From: Pseudomonas svalbardensis
GTDB lineage: Bacteria; Pseudomonadota; Gammaproteobacteria; Pseudomonadales; Pseudomonadaceae
Reading direction: 5' to 3'
DNA length: 64,000 bases
Assembly (NCBI RefSeq): GCF_030053115.1
Contig: NZ_CP125619.1
Location: 3,235,501 to 3,299,500 of the forward strand
The translations under genes were made by a program, and so were the position numbers. Every line of letters starts with the position of its first letter. Positions within the stretch are counted from its first letter, which is position 1. This document shows, piece by piece, positions 8,011-18,577 of the stretch. The notes under the pieces were generated by a model, which searched no databases, was not told the DNA's origin, and was given only the letters and a program-made list of their open reading frames with translations.

Positions 8011-8191
8011 ACCTTTAAGGCCCACCCTCCCACAACTCAGCAGCCACCTGCGAGCATTGCTACGTCCAGTAATCGACCTGATGATGCCAGCCGCTCGACA
8101 GAAGTCGTAATTCAATCCCGAGCAATCTTGTCATTTGCCAAGGCTTAGGGCAGGGTCGATACCACTGAGATCTCTGCCAAGGAGTCACCCC

Positions 8192-9325
8192 ATGTCAAAG
8201 CTATATCCCAGTATCGATCCCGAGGGGCTGGTTGAGTACTCAGTGGTCTACACCGACCGCTCGCTCAACCACATGTCGCAGTCATTTCAAGGCGTGATGA
8301 AGAACATTTCCAGGACCCTGAAACAGGTCTACAACGCCCAGGCTGTTGCGGTGGTCCCGGGCAGCGGCACATTCGGCATGGAAGCGGTGGCGCGACAGTT
8401 TGCCACCGACCAGCAATGCCTGGTGATACGCAACGGCTGGTTCAGTTATCGCTGGAGCCAGATCCTTGAGATGGGCAACATCCCGGCGGCCACCACGGTG
8501 CTGAAAGCCCGACCGGTCGACACTGGTCGCCAGGCTGCCTACGCCCCACCCCCTCTGGACGAGGTGCTGGCAGCCATTCAGGCGCAGAAGCCGCAGATTG
8601 TGTTCGCCCCCCACGTTGAAACCTCATCAGGGATTATCCTGCCCGACGAGTACCTGCGGGCCGTCGGCGACGCCGTGCATGCGGTGGGTGGCCTGTTCGT
8701 GCTGGACTGCATCGCCTCAGGCACGCTTTGGGTTGATATGCAGAAATGCGCAGTCGACCTGCTGATCAGCGCACCGCAGAAAGGCTGGAGCGCCTCCCCT
8801 TGCTGCGCCCTGGTGATGCTCAGTTCTTTGGCCCTCGATCGCATCGAACAGACGCATAGCAGCAGCTTCGCCTGCGACCTGAAAAAGTGGCTTCAGATCA
8901 TGCAGGCCTACGAACAGGGCGGACATGCCTACCATGCGACCATGCCCAGCGATTCCCTCGCGCGATTTAACGAAGTGATGAAAGAGACGCAAGCCTACGG
9001 TTTCGACAAGGTCCGCGGCGAACAACAGGCTCTGGGCGATCGGGTGCGCGCAATGTTGACTGGCAAAGGCATCAAAAGCGTGGCCGCAGCCGGCTTTCAG
9101 GCCCCTGGCGTAGTGGTGAGCTACACCGATGATGCCGACATCAAGAGCGGTAAGAAATTTGCCAACCACGGCCTACAGATCGCCGCCGGAGTGCCGTTGC
9201 AATGCGACGAGCCGGCCGACTTCCAGACCTTCCGCATCGGTCTGTTCGGACTCGAAAAGCTGCACAATATCGAGCGCACGGTCAGCACCCTCGAGCAGGC
9301 ACTGGACGAGGTGATGGTTAACTAA
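8192..9325 (+). CDS. class V PLP-dependent aminotransferase
   Basis: 377 residues of fold-type I, class V. PGSGTFGMEAVARQF (about 56-70) is the phosphate/PLP-positioning segment, and HVETSSGI (141-148) is typical of alanine/serine-glyoxylate and 2-aminoethylphosphonate transaminases. Asp172 in FVLDCIASG should contact the PLP ring nitrogen. Lys197 in SAPQKGWSASP is the Schiff-base lysine. ATG 8192 has CAAGGAG 7 nt upstream and removes an unlikely extension. The substrate is not clear: alanine-glyoxylate aminotransferase is the broad match, and no phosphonate genes are nearby. It is a single-gene unit. Confidence 0.85.
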   Translation: MSKLYPSIDPEGLVEYSVVYTDRSLNHMSQSFQGVMKNISRTLKQVYNAQAVAVVPGSGTFGMEAVARQFATDQQCLVIRNGWFSYRWSQILEMGNIPAATTVLKARPVDTGRQAAYAPPPLDEVLAAIQAQKPQIVFAPHVETSSGIILPDEYLRAVGDAVHAVGGLFVLDCIASGTLWVDMQKCAVDLLISAPQKGWSASPCCALVMLSSLALDRIEQTHSSSFACDLKKWLQIMQAYEQGGHAYHATMPSDSLARFNEVMKETQAYGFDKVRGEQQALGDRVRAMLTGKGIKSVAAAGFQAPGVVVSYTDDADIKSGKKFANHGLQIAAGVPLQCDEPADFQTFRIGLFGLEKLHNIERTVSTLEQALDEVMVN

Positions 9326-9899
9326 GCCCTCATCTTGCCCGCAGCACATACCGAACTTGTGAATTCTAGGAAGGCATCCTGCCCTGGGCACTGCCGGCCC
9401 ATGGCGCTGATCTCCGACGAATATGACGCTGGTCGCCCGGACGTCATGTTAGAACCATAAGGGAAAGCACGTGCACGCGTCTTACTGACACGTGCGCCCT
9501 TCAGCGTTATCAGAAAAGGTTTCCAACGAAACCTTTCACGGGGCGGATGATTGGCGGCTGTATGACTTGGATCGACCCAAAGCTGACGATGGCGACAGGC
9601 AGAAATCGGCCAAAAGCAGACGCGCCATTCCGTCAACCTCTCACTCCAAAAGACAGGGCACCGCAATACATCAAAGTGGAGCACAGGATCATCTGGGCGA
9701 TCATGAAGCCAATGGTTGCTCCCAGAAATGCAATGCTTGCAACAAGCCATGACAAGCTTGCTTTCACGCGGTACCTCAATAGCCAAGCTGACACTCCTGT
9801 GCCCACCAACATGCTGGGCATGGAAAATAGGTGCCCAAGCACAAGCAACCCTTCGGGGCGAGCCAGGCTGAACATGATTTTCATGTAGATCAATAGACT
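9326..9899. other. gene-poor degenerate spacer before the IS element
   Basis: No convincing gene. It holds one copy of the dispersed repeat (9569-9622). On the minus strand a short hydrophobic frame at about 9633-9880 (start MKIMFSLARPEGLL) could be the remnant of a small two-helix membrane protein interrupted by the insertion sequence. Confidence 0.4.
9569..9622 (+). repeat. dispersed intergenic repeat, near-palindromic copy
   Basis: GGATCGACCCAAAGCTGAC (9569-9587) followed by AGGCAGAAATCGGCCAAAAG (9597-9616) reproduces the two-arm structure of the copy at 4752-4810. Confidence 0.6.
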
Positions 9900-9907
9900 T
9901 GTAGTGG

Positions 9908-10813
<906 letters not shown>

Positions 10814-11532
10814 AATATCGATTTTTCCCGTTCAAGCCGGGCGATCCGGGCTTCCAGCTCCTGGATTTTCTGCTGTTCCGGTGTCAGCGCTTTGCTCTGC
10901 GGGGTAACGCCTTTGCACTCCTGCTGAACCTGGTCGACCCAACGGCGTACTGCCGACTCGCCGACGCCGAGTGAACGGCTGGCTTCGATGTAGCTGTAGT
11001 TTTGCTTGAGCACGAGGTCGGCAGCCTCGCGTTTGAATTCAGCAGAAAAGGAACGGCGTTGTTTGGTCATCTGACACCTCGATCTGGCGAGCATTCTCGC
11101 CTAAATGGGTGTCCGGTTTCATTAGACCACTACACAAGCGCAGTTCCGGATCATTAGCGTGGATGACCAAAGCACCTAGGTAGATCATGAGTGCCGTCTC
11201 AGAGGGAGGATGGACACTACAGGTTTAGCACTATATTAAGAAACTGCGAGGTAAATTTCGCAGGATTGTAGATGATTGTTTTTTATAGATTTATTTTTTA
11301 ATGGTTTCATAAAACTACGAAATTTAATGCATGGGAAATCGGTGTTTTGTAAAGTTCAGTTTTCGAAGCTATGTAATTCAAACTGTTAGCAGGGCTTCGT
11401 AGGTTTGAGGAAACAGCAATCCCTGCTCCAATCGCGAAATCAGCGTAAACGGCCTCCTTAGTCTCTTAACCCATTGATTCGTCTGAGTATTCATTCGCTA
11501 CGACCCTGTCGGTCCATCACTTTTTTAACGAT

Positions 11533-12313
11533 ATCAGCGGACACCTTGATCCTTGCCACGTTTTATAACCTACTGATATTCATAGATTTTTATCTTTTTG
11601 GCTTTCGGGAACAGCTTCTCCGAGTTTTCGTAAATGAGCGGACTCATTCAACATTATGTCTAGCGTTCCCGTAGGTTAAAACTCAATGAAATCAATGGCT
11701 AATGGGATTTTTTAACGCATTGAGCGGACCTTCCCAGTGCTGCTTTTCTATGACGAAATGAGCGGGCATTCCTGAAGCTTGCGTCCTGGTAATGGCCGGT
11801 TACTTAGCGATGGCAAGCTGGTACCGAATCTCCTGGAAGCCCCGCAGATCAAGCGTTTGACCTAACCTAGAACGATGGCAAATGCTACCAGCCAGCGATC
11901 GCGTCAGAATGGGCCCCACCTTGAAGCTACGTCGGAACGCGCCGAGATTTGCTTTAATCAGCGGACATTCCCGAGCAGGATTTTGAACAAAGTACCCTGC
12001 AGGCCAATAAAATCGGGCGCCTAGGCTTTTTTGCTTTAATCAGCGGACTTCCCAGCGCCCCTTTGCGTTTAACGAAATCAGCGCACTTTCCCGACCGATA
12101 ATGTTGGCTCACGATCGTATTTGAAATGACGTTATTAAAAGTTTTATAAATCATAAGGTTGGCGCAATTTAACCATTTGAGCGGACATTCCCGGCGTGCC
12201 GTTTTGACGAAATGAGCGGACATTCCCTAGACCTCTGCTGGAACAAAGATGCCGTGCAGGCCACAGAATCCGCAGGTCTCCACGATTTTAATCAATGAAC
12301 GGACGTTCCCGGC
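11533..12313 (+). repeat. array of ten degenerate direct repeats around AGCGGACATTCCCG
   Basis: Ten same-orientation copies of TTTAACGAAATSAGCGGACA followed by TTCCCGGC are seen. Cores begin near 11533, 11633, 11718, 11756, 11956, 12038, 12075, 12174, 12208 and 12293. The best copies are 12174-12194 and 12208-12228; the worst are the first two. Spacing is irregular (33 to 200 bp), so this is not a CRISPR. No gene is recognised in the interval 11135-12430. It could be a transposon end with multiple transposase-binding sites that has been expanded by duplication. Confidence 0.7.
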
Positions 12314-12325
12314 GCCTAGGACGAT
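11940..12325 (+). repeat. ~255-bp imperfect tandem duplication inside the repeat array
   Basis: Sequences 254-255 bp apart align: the AGCGGACATTCCC core at 11959 with 12213, GAACAAAG..TGCAGGCCA at 11986 with 12241, and TTTAATCA at 12035 with 12289. The copies are diverged, implying an old duplication of a block that already contained two short repeats. Confidence 0.6.
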
Positions 12326-12431
12326 CGTGATACCAACAGCAGACCCGCTCGATGGGTATCCGCTACAGGACTCCCCGGGAGCATCTAAGGCGACCGACCC
12401 AAGGACATGCGCAGCAATCGTTTTCAAACTA

Positions 12432-12671
12432 TCAACGTGCAAACACTCTCCGGGTACCAATAAAGGCCCGGCCTGCTGAGCGCTTTGGAGGCGCCTGCAT
12501 TTGTTCGGTGTTCTTTGACCATAAGTACCAGGCGATGAACAGGATAAAGGCAACGCTGAGCCATTTCACCGCGATGAAGACCGACTCGAACTGCAGGGCG
12601 AGTGATGCAAGTCCGAGGGTGGCGACCAGCAGTCCAGGCAAACCTGATCTACAGGCCGCGTTGACGTCGAT
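12432..12671 (-). pseudogene. LysE/RhtB-type exporter fragment
   Basis: Reads GLPGLLVATLGLASLALQFE then SVFIAVKWLSVAFILFIAWYLW, two membrane helices typical of LysE/RhtB amino-acid exporters (about 205 residues when complete). Both ends are missing; the downstream side dissolves into the repeat array and the upstream side abuts the DUF3616 gene. Not functional. Confidence 0.65.
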
Positions 12672-12679
12672 GTGCGTCG

Positions 12680-13771
12680 CTAATCCAGGATGAACAGGTC
12701 CCCTTCCACATCCGTATCGCCGTGTTTACGACTCTCCGCCGCAGCGTCGTAGACGATCATCAGAACCTCCCCAGGCTGCTCGCCCGATTGGAACAGACAC
12801 ATGCCCTCAGCGTGATCGTTGCCTTGCCCGAAAGGCACCTCCAGCACCTTCTCCAATTGATCGGTGAAGACCACGCTTTCCTCGTCGGACGCGAAACCGC
12901 CGCGCCAGCGGAAGACCGTTACCGGACCGTCCTGCTCCATGGTGGGGCCCGCCAGGATCAGCAGATCGTCACCGCGGGTGCACAGGTCACGCAAGCCCAG
13001 GCCATTGAGCGCGAAGAAGTGCTTGCGGTAGCGGCGCCCATCCCGACCGATCGTCTTCAGCACCAGCGTGTCAGACGAGGAGTCGTTCAGCTCGGGTTCG
13101 ATCTCCAACAACACGGCCCAGCCGCGTAGAACCGGTCCACGCAGCCCCAGCAGAAGGCGCGATCCGATCATCACCAACCCTTCGATATCGAAGCCGTTGT
13201 CCTTACCCGGGATACGCAGGAAGTCGCGTAGCTGAGGATCTTCAGCAATGGCCGCGGTCAGGTCGTTACCGACTTCGTTGCCCTGCAGCTGCGCCGCTGT
13301 ACGTCCATCGGCATCCACTTTCCTGGTGAGTACATAGCTGTCGTTCTGCTGCACCACAGGGATGCGGGCCAGCAGAAAACGATTGCCGTCCGCCTCTACC
13401 GTCGACAGGCGCTTGATATTCTTCTGTGCAGAAGTGCCGGCCTCGGACTTCTTGCGCTTCAGGCTATGGGAGCCCACCACCCAGAGGTAACCACTGTCAT
13501 GGACATAGGCCAAGCCCTCGATATCGATCTCGGCGTCTTGTTTCGGTAGGGGCAGATCCAGATATTCCAGGAGCGGAAACGATTGGTGCTCGTCGCACCT
13601 TACGACGCCGCCGGGCGCAGCATCCTGGATTTTCAGGCGTTCCAGGCTCGTGGTTTCGTCGTTCGCCACCCAGAGTGTGTCGTCAATCTGCTGAACGACC
13701 GAAAGGCCATCGCGCAACGACGCAAACGCCGGATCAAAGCTCAATAGCGCAAAATTGCTTCGGTGGCTCAT
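12680..13771 (-). CDS. DUF3616 domain protein
   Basis: 363 residues, no signal peptide. Repeated beta-propeller-like blades can be seen: DTLWVANDETTSLERLKI, DIEGLAYVHDSGYLWVVGSH, GFDIEGLVMIGSRLLLGLRG and AEGMCLFQSGEQPGEVLMIV. DIEG-type turns carrying acidic residues suggest metal-stabilised blades. This is the pattern of DUF3616 (esterase-like/phytase-like propeller), for which no firm function is known to me. It appears to be a stand-alone gene next to the decayed island. Confidence 0.75.
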   Translation of the reverse strand: MSHRSNFALLSFDPAFASLRDGLSVVQQIDDTLWVANDETTSLERLKIQDAAPGGVVRCDEHQSFPLLEYLDLPLPKQDAEIDIEGLAYVHDSGYLWVVGSHSLKRKKSEAGTSAQKNIKRLSTVEADGNRFLLARIPVVQQNDSYVLTRKVDADGRTAAQLQGNEVGNDLTAAIAEDPQLRDFLRIPGKDNGFDIEGLVMIGSRLLLGLRGPVLRGWAVLLEIEPELNDSSSDTLVLKTIGRDGRRYRKHFFALNGLGLRDLCTRGDDLLILAGPTMEQDGPVTVFRWRGGFASDEESVVFTDQLEKVLEVPFGQGNDHAEGMCLFQSGEQPGEVLMIVYDAAAESRKHGDTDVEGDLFILD

Positions 13772-14123
13772 GAGCGGTCTCCCTGTCTTTATGGCGCTGC
13801 GCGCCGGTTACTCAGAACCGAATTCTGCGCGTGCTCTTCGTCCAGAGCATGCACTCGTCCTAGCCGACCCGTCCACCGCTGAAGGCTTAGGTCCCTTCGC
13901 TGCAGCTGCTAAGCAACCCGGATTAGTTCCATCAACTCCAAAAATAGCCGACTAACGGTGACCCTCGCAGGCACAAAGCCTGCAATAACCACCTCGACGA
14001 ACATTTGACGTCAATCTACCGCCATACGGATTTCCTAATCAGCAGAACCAATTGACACAGCTCAATAGCGTCGGTTCGAGCGCAACTGTGGCCGCAACAT
14101 TCACCGCATACAGGATTATTGAC

Positions 14124-14792
14124 ATGATCGACCTCGCCACCTGGAATTTGAGCATCCCTGAAGGCAGCCCACCGGCCACCATAGAAACGCCTCGATTGGC
14201 GCAAGGCTTCAAGCACCAGTATTTCAGTTCTGAAGCCGCTACCCTTTCCTTCTGGGCACCTGTGACCGGTTCCAGGACGGCCAACGCTATTTACCCGCGC
14301 AGCGAGTTGCGGGAAACCTATAGCGATGGAACGCTGCGCAACTGGCAATATTCAGCGGCGGATAACATTCTGCGGGCGAGTCTGGCCGTCAATCAGGTGC
14401 CCAGCACCGGTAAGATCGTGATTGGTCAGATTCACAACAAGGACAGCAACAGCCCCATGGTGAAGCTGGAGTACCAATACAAAACGTCGGCTTCGACGGG
14501 AAACATTGTCGCCAAGGTGCGCATGCGCCCCGACGATGTAGAGGGCCAGGTCATTACCATTGCGACGGGTGTGCCGCTCGACCGCAACTTTTCCTACCAG
14601 ATCCACCTCAGCCCGAAGGGCGCGCTGGGCATCAGCGCAGCAGGATACAACTGGAGAACCACCATCGACCCGAGCTGGAAGACCAAACCACTGTATTTCA
14701 AAGCGGGTGCGTATGTGCAGGACAACACCGGCTATCCCACCGAGGGCGGAAAAGTGACGTTCAGGATGCTGGAGATCCAACACAACATTTAG
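14124..14792 (+). CDS. PL7 family alginate lyase
   Basis: 222 residues, matching the length and start of PA1167-type lyases (MPDLSTWNLTIP there, MIDLATWNLSIPEG here). PL7 hallmarks in order: YPRSELRE (Arg59, Glu61, Arg63), IGQIHNKDSNSPMVKL (QIH, catalytic region) and LYFKAGAYVQDN (catalytic Tyr strand). It cleaves alginate by beta-elimination. There is no signal peptide, as in PA1167. The reading frame is open upstream to 14052, but the start at 14124 fits the family. A PsmE-type alginate epimerase lies at the far end of this window, so alginate handling is relevant to this strain. Confidence 0.88.
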   Translation: MIDLATWNLSIPEGSPPATIETPRLAQGFKHQYFSSEAATLSFWAPVTGSRTANAIYPRSELRETYSDGTLRNWQYSAADNILRASLAVNQVPSTGKIVIGQIHNKDSNSPMVKLEYQYKTSASTGNIVAKVRMRPDDVEGQVITIATGVPLDRNFSYQIHLSPKGALGISAAGYNWRTTIDPSWKTKPLYFKAGAYVQDNTGYPTEGGKVTFRMLEIQHNI

Positions 14793-15769
14793 TCGCTTCT
14801 TTAGGTCACTACCGTTGGCACGCCGATCCGAAGGGTGAAGGCTTTAGTGGATTTCCTCGTCGATCGGCTACCAAGTGGCTAGCTGTCAGTGAACTCAACC
14901 GCGCGGACGGCAGATGCCCTCGACTTTCAAAACCATTGCGCGCGCATACAGTGAGATACGCTGCTATCTCAGGCGGGTGTCGAAGGTGGCGGCATGCATC
15001 CTTACATGGTGCGATCACGTTCACTATCGCAAAGAAGGCGAGCGGGACGAGGAATGCATCAGATTGGTGGCGGAGGCTACCCAGAGAAGATTCCTGCGCC
15101 CGGTGCTGGATTGAGTTAACTAACCTTAAGGGCGTCGGTCGATTGCACCATTTCGCGATTTGCAGCTATCGGCCAAAAGCGTCTAGTTTGCGAAGATCAA
15201 GGCTCAGGGTATTGATACCAACCTTCACGGACGCTAAGCCCTCATAGCCTTCTTCAGCAGGGATTCTGAAGCCGATCCAGCGCGCGTAACCCACTAACGG
15301 CGTGGGAGGAACAAACTCGCAGGGTGTATGGGTATCGCCGATTATCACCGTCCCCGACCCGCCATTATCGAATCAGCGGGGATATGCAAGGTTTCTACCT
15401 GGGCCCCTACGTTGACTATGGACGGTGAGCCCAGACAGTTCCTGCCTGTTTCGCACGCCACACCGCCTACAGTGAGTGATCGAAAACAACACAGTGTGGC
15501 GTTTTCGTCACCTCGTCATACCGATGGCGCAGATTTGCGCCATCGGGTACCGGTGGGCAGCGGACGTAGAGTACGGCCATAAATAGAACTAAGCTGACTC
15601 TCCAAGCGCTGCAAAAATGCACATTACGCTGCAACATCACAGCGATCATTCACGCACAAGCCCTAAACTTCAATGTTTACAAGCCTTTTAGTTGGCATGC
15701 GATATGCCCAGCTTTACTTGCCTGAGTGTTCAACCAGGTACCCATAAGCCAAATCGAGCCTAAACATCG
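14793..15769. other. ~980-bp gene-poor spacer
   Basis: I see no supportable gene. It contains a diverged dispersed-repeat copy at 15162-15183 and a short stem (GATGGCGCA / TGCGCCATC, 15523-15544) without a T tract. The last 150 bp are AT-richer and probably hold the promoter of the PAS/sigma-54 activator pair. Confidence 0.5.
15162..15183 (+). repeat. dispersed intergenic repeat, diverged copy
   Basis: GCAGCTATCGGCCAAAAGCG is a one-armed copy of the family seen at 4785 and 9597. Confidence 0.45.
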
Positions 15770-16900
15770 ATGGATACCCTGAATTTACTGACCAACAAAG
15801 TCCAGCCCCTTTCAAGCACGGTAAGTGCTGACGGGCAACTCGTCAGTCTGTCCGCCAGCCTGAGCGATCAATTGGGTTATGCGCCAGATGAGCTGCAGAA
15901 TCAGCCGATCGAACGTATCTACAGCGTCGAGTCAGTGCGTGCCTTGCAGTTGCTGTTCGCCAATCCTCCTGCCGACGAACAAGTCCACAGCCTGGAGCTG
16001 ACCCTGATTCGCCACAACGGCGGTCTGCTGCAAGTGGTCGCCTGCGGCCTTATGGAGTGGCGTTCAGTTCAACCGGCGCGCCTGCACCTACTGAAGATTC
16101 CGCTTGGGTCGCTGGGCCATCGGCTGCGGGAAATGCAAAACGCCAATGAAGTAATGAGCCAGATGCTGCAGAGCGCAAAGGTCGCCTACTGGTGCATCGA
16201 GTTCGCCGAGGCGGTGGACATCAATACTTCGCCGGATGAAATCGTCCGCCAGGTATTCGAAAACGACTCCCACTGGCGCCTGTGCAACCGGGCCATGGCC
16301 GACGTGTATGAGATGCCATCGAATGTCGATTTCAACCAACAACCGGTTCGCCTTTACTGGCCTCGCAGCCCGGCCAACGAGGAATTCGTGCGGCGCTTGA
16401 TCGAAGCCGGTTTCAGCGTCGACTGCGCACTCTCGGTGGATCGGCGTCACGATGGTTCACCGGCCTACGTCGAGAACGATGTACGCGCAACCATCGTAAA
16501 CGGGCATCTACTGCGCATGTGGGGCAGCATTCGCGACGTCAGCCAGGAATTGCGCATGCAGCACGACGCCGAGCAGCGCATCGATGCCTTGCGCCGGGTC
16601 TTCGATGCGGTGCCGGATGCGGTGCTAGTGATCGACGAACATCTGCAACCACAATGGCGCAACGCAGCCTTCGAAGAGACCTTTGGCATTACCCATGGCG
16701 CCGGTATCGCTCGACTGCTGCTGGATAACGCCCTGCCCGAGCGCACCTGGCACAGCCTGCCGCTGCCTGATTTGAGCGGGCGAGACTTGAACTTCAATGT
16801 GCATTGTTCGCGCATCCTGATTCGTGAAGGCGTGGCCTGGCGGGTCGCGGTGTTTCGCGAAAGTCAGGGCGTGCGCCGTGCGCAAGAGTTGCACCCATGA
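15770..16900 (+). CDS. PAS-domain sensory protein coupled to a sigma-54 activator
   Basis: 376 residues, cytoplasmic. PAS-like segments: about residues 15-105 (VSADGQLVSLSASLSDQLGY), 130-265 (VAYWCIEFAEAVDINTSPDE, ending MWGSIRDVSQE as a PAC motif) and 270-365 (RRVFDAVPDAVLVIDEHLQP). It has no histidine kinase, GGDEF or DNA-binding domain, so it should work by protein contact. Its stop overlaps the start of the sigma-54 activator (ATGA at 16897), implying stoichiometric synthesis. It may be the signal-input half of a split regulator for the adjacent amine-oxygenase operon. The start has only a weak ribosome site. Confidence 0.75.
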   Translation: MDTLNLLTNKVQPLSSTVSADGQLVSLSASLSDQLGYAPDELQNQPIERIYSVESVRALQLLFANPPADEQVHSLELTLIRHNGGLLQVVACGLMEWRSVQPARLHLLKIPLGSLGHRLREMQNANEVMSQMLQSAKVAYWCIEFAEAVDINTSPDEIVRQVFENDSHWRLCNRAMADVYEMPSNVDFNQQPVRLYWPRSPANEEFVRRLIEAGFSVDCALSVDRRHDGSPAYVENDVRATIVNGHLLRMWGSIRDVSQELRMQHDAEQRIDALRRVFDAVPDAVLVIDEHLQPQWRNAAFEETFGITHGAGIARLLLDNALPERTWHSLPLPDLSGRDLNFNVHCSRILIREGVAWRVAVFRESQGVRRAQELHP

Positions 16901-18333
16901 AAGACAAGAACCTGCCACCCACGCTACAGATGGGCATGCGTTCGTCAGTAAATGTCAGCAGCGAAGTTCTCGGCGCATTGCTCGAAACACCCGCGCTGCA
17001 CGCCTTACTCGACAGCTTCAGTGAAGCGCTGATCGTGACGGATGGTGAAGGCCGGGTGCGTTTTCTCAATCTGGCCGCCGAGCGCATTAATCGACTTTCC
17101 AAACACCAAGCCGTCGGGCTGTCCGACAGTGAGTTTTACCAACGCTCGGCATTGAATTACGACGACTTGCAGGCAGCACTGAGTCGCGGCGGTAACAGCG
17201 CCTTGACCCGCTCACGGGAAGGCCGGGCTCTGCTCAGCAGCACCCACGCCATCCCCACTGGCGCCTACGAAAAACCGTTCAGGATGTTGACTCAGAAAGA
17301 CTTCGACGGCAGTCAGCCGCAGCGTCGAGCGTCGCTCGGCAACCGGCCCGTGGAGCCGCAAGGTCTGCGCGATCCCCAAGACAGTGCCCTACACCTATCA
17401 CCTCAGCTATCGAGCATCGCCGACACCGGCGTGCGCGCCTTCCGACGTCGCGCTCGGTTGTTACTGCTTGGCGAGCCTGGCGTCGGCAAGACCGCCATTG
17501 CCCAGCATATCCACCGTGCGGCCGGCTGGGGTGATCGCCCATTTATTCACGTTAACTGCGGGAGCATTCCGGAGAGCCTGTTCGAGTCGGAGATGTTCGG
17601 CTATGAGCGTGGCGCCTTTACCGGCGCACTGCAGGGCGGCAAGCAAGGCTATATCGAGGCGGCTTCGGGCGGGACGTTGTTCCTCGATGAAATCGGAGAA
17701 ATCCCTCTACATGTCCAGGCCAAGCTGCTGAAATTCCTTGAGGACAGTACTATCCAGTCTGTCGGATCGCCCCTGAGCAAAACGGTACAGGTGCAAGTCA
17801 TTGCGGCCACCAACAAGGACCTGCGTCACCTGGTGAGCATTGGTGAGTTTCGCGCCGATCTCTACTATCGCCTCGCCGTCCTGCCGGTAGAAATCCCACC
17901 GTTGCGCCAGCACCGGGATGACTTGCCATTTCTCATCGACATCCTGTTGAGCCGCATCAATGGCGATCGCGAGCCCTCACTGAGTCTGTCTGCGGGCTGC
18001 CGGAAGCGGCTGATGGACTATGATTTTCCGGGCAATATCCGCGAGCTGGTAAACATCTTTGAACGGTTGGCCGTCCTCGCCGACGATGAAGCGCAGGAGC
18101 ATCATTTGCCGGCTGAATTGCTCGAGCCGGTGCGCCCTCAGGAACGTTTGAAACCCTCGGTTACGGACGATGAACCGGAGGACAATCCGGAACGGAATCT
18201 CAAGCTTCAAGTCCAGCATTTCGAACGCCAGGTCATCCTCAGGGCCGTACATCTATGTGGCAGCAAGCGCAAAGCCGCGCAGCACCTGGGCATCGACATC
18301 GGTACGCTGATCCGCAAGCTTCAACGCGACTAA
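16897..18333 (+). CDS. sigma-54-dependent activator (PAS, AAA+, Fis HTH)
   Basis: 478 residues. The PAS domain spans about 35-110 (LLDSFSEALIVTDGEGRVRF). The AAA+ domain spans about 165-415: Walker A GEPGVGKT (192-199), the sigma-54 contact loop GAFTGA (239-244), Walker B LFLDE (261-265) and the arginine-finger region FRADLYYRL. The C-terminal Fis-type HTH is SKRKAAQHLGIDIGTLIRKL. All residues needed for ATP-driven activation of RNA polymerase-sigma54 are present. The operon immediately downstream has a near-consensus -24/-12 promoter at 18476, so that operon is the obvious target. The inducer is inferred to be the amine substrate. Confidence 0.9.
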   Translation: MKDKNLPPTLQMGMRSSVNVSSEVLGALLETPALHALLDSFSEALIVTDGEGRVRFLNLAAERINRLSKHQAVGLSDSEFYQRSALNYDDLQAALSRGGNSALTRSREGRALLSSTHAIPTGAYEKPFRMLTQKDFDGSQPQRRASLGNRPVEPQGLRDPQDSALHLSPQLSSIADTGVRAFRRRARLLLLGEPGVGKTAIAQHIHRAAGWGDRPFIHVNCGSIPESLFESEMFGYERGAFTGALQGGKQGYIEAASGGTLFLDEIGEIPLHVQAKLLKFLEDSTIQSVGSPLSKTVQVQVIAATNKDLRHLVSIGEFRADLYYRLAVLPVEIPPLRQHRDDLPFLIDILLSRINGDREPSLSLSAGCRKRLMDYDFPGNIRELVNIFERLAVLADDEAQEHHLPAELLEPVRPQERLKPSVTDDEPEDNPERNLKLQVQHFERQVILRAVHLCGSKRKAAQHLGIDIGTLIRKLQRD

Positions 18334-18456
18334 ATTACCCCGGCACAGGGATGTGTCCACCCCCCCCTTCTTTTCGCATAAAGCGCTGCAAAAACGCCTA
18401 CAACCGTGGCTATTTTTGCCTGCACCTTACGCCAACAATTGTATAAAAACCTTTAA

Positions 18457-18472
18457 ATTCAACTAGTTGAAT
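18457..18472. promoter_or_regulatory. perfect 16-bp palindrome abutting the -24 element
   Basis: ATTCAACTAGTTGAAT is a perfect inverted repeat ending 3 bp before the -24 box. Sigma-54 activator sites normally lie 80-150 bp further upstream, so this could instead be a repressor or a second regulator site, or an unusually close activator site. Confidence 0.6.
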
Positions 18473-18475
18473 ATT

Positions 18476-18491
18476 TGGCACGACCTGTGCT
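18476..18491 (+). promoter_or_regulatory. sigma-54 (-24/-12) promoter
   Basis: TGGCACGACCTGTGCT matches TGGCACG-N4-TTGCW except for one base. The invariant GG (18477-18478) and GC (18489-18490) are separated by exactly 10 nt, as required. It lies 87 bp before the dmmA-like start and just after a sigma-54 activator gene. Confidence 0.85.
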
Positions 18492-18577
18492 CCTGCTATC
18501 TGCACCCCATCATCGTTGGGCTTTGCATCAGAGCCGGCTTCCATCAGCCGAGCCGGTAGTCAGGAGGAACAATAAAA

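Noticed and set aside
11533..12313. CRISPR array
   Set aside because: Copies are too diverged, spacing varies from about 33 to 200 bp, the spacers are partly duplicates of one another, and no cas gene is present.
12227..12553. 108-codon minus-strand frame over the repeat array
   Set aside because: It runs through three repeat units and into the LysE fragment in another frame; no coherent domain.
15166..15348. 60-codon minus-strand frame in the 14.8-15.8 kb spacer
   Set aside because: No ribosome site, ends inside a dispersed repeat, no family resemblance.
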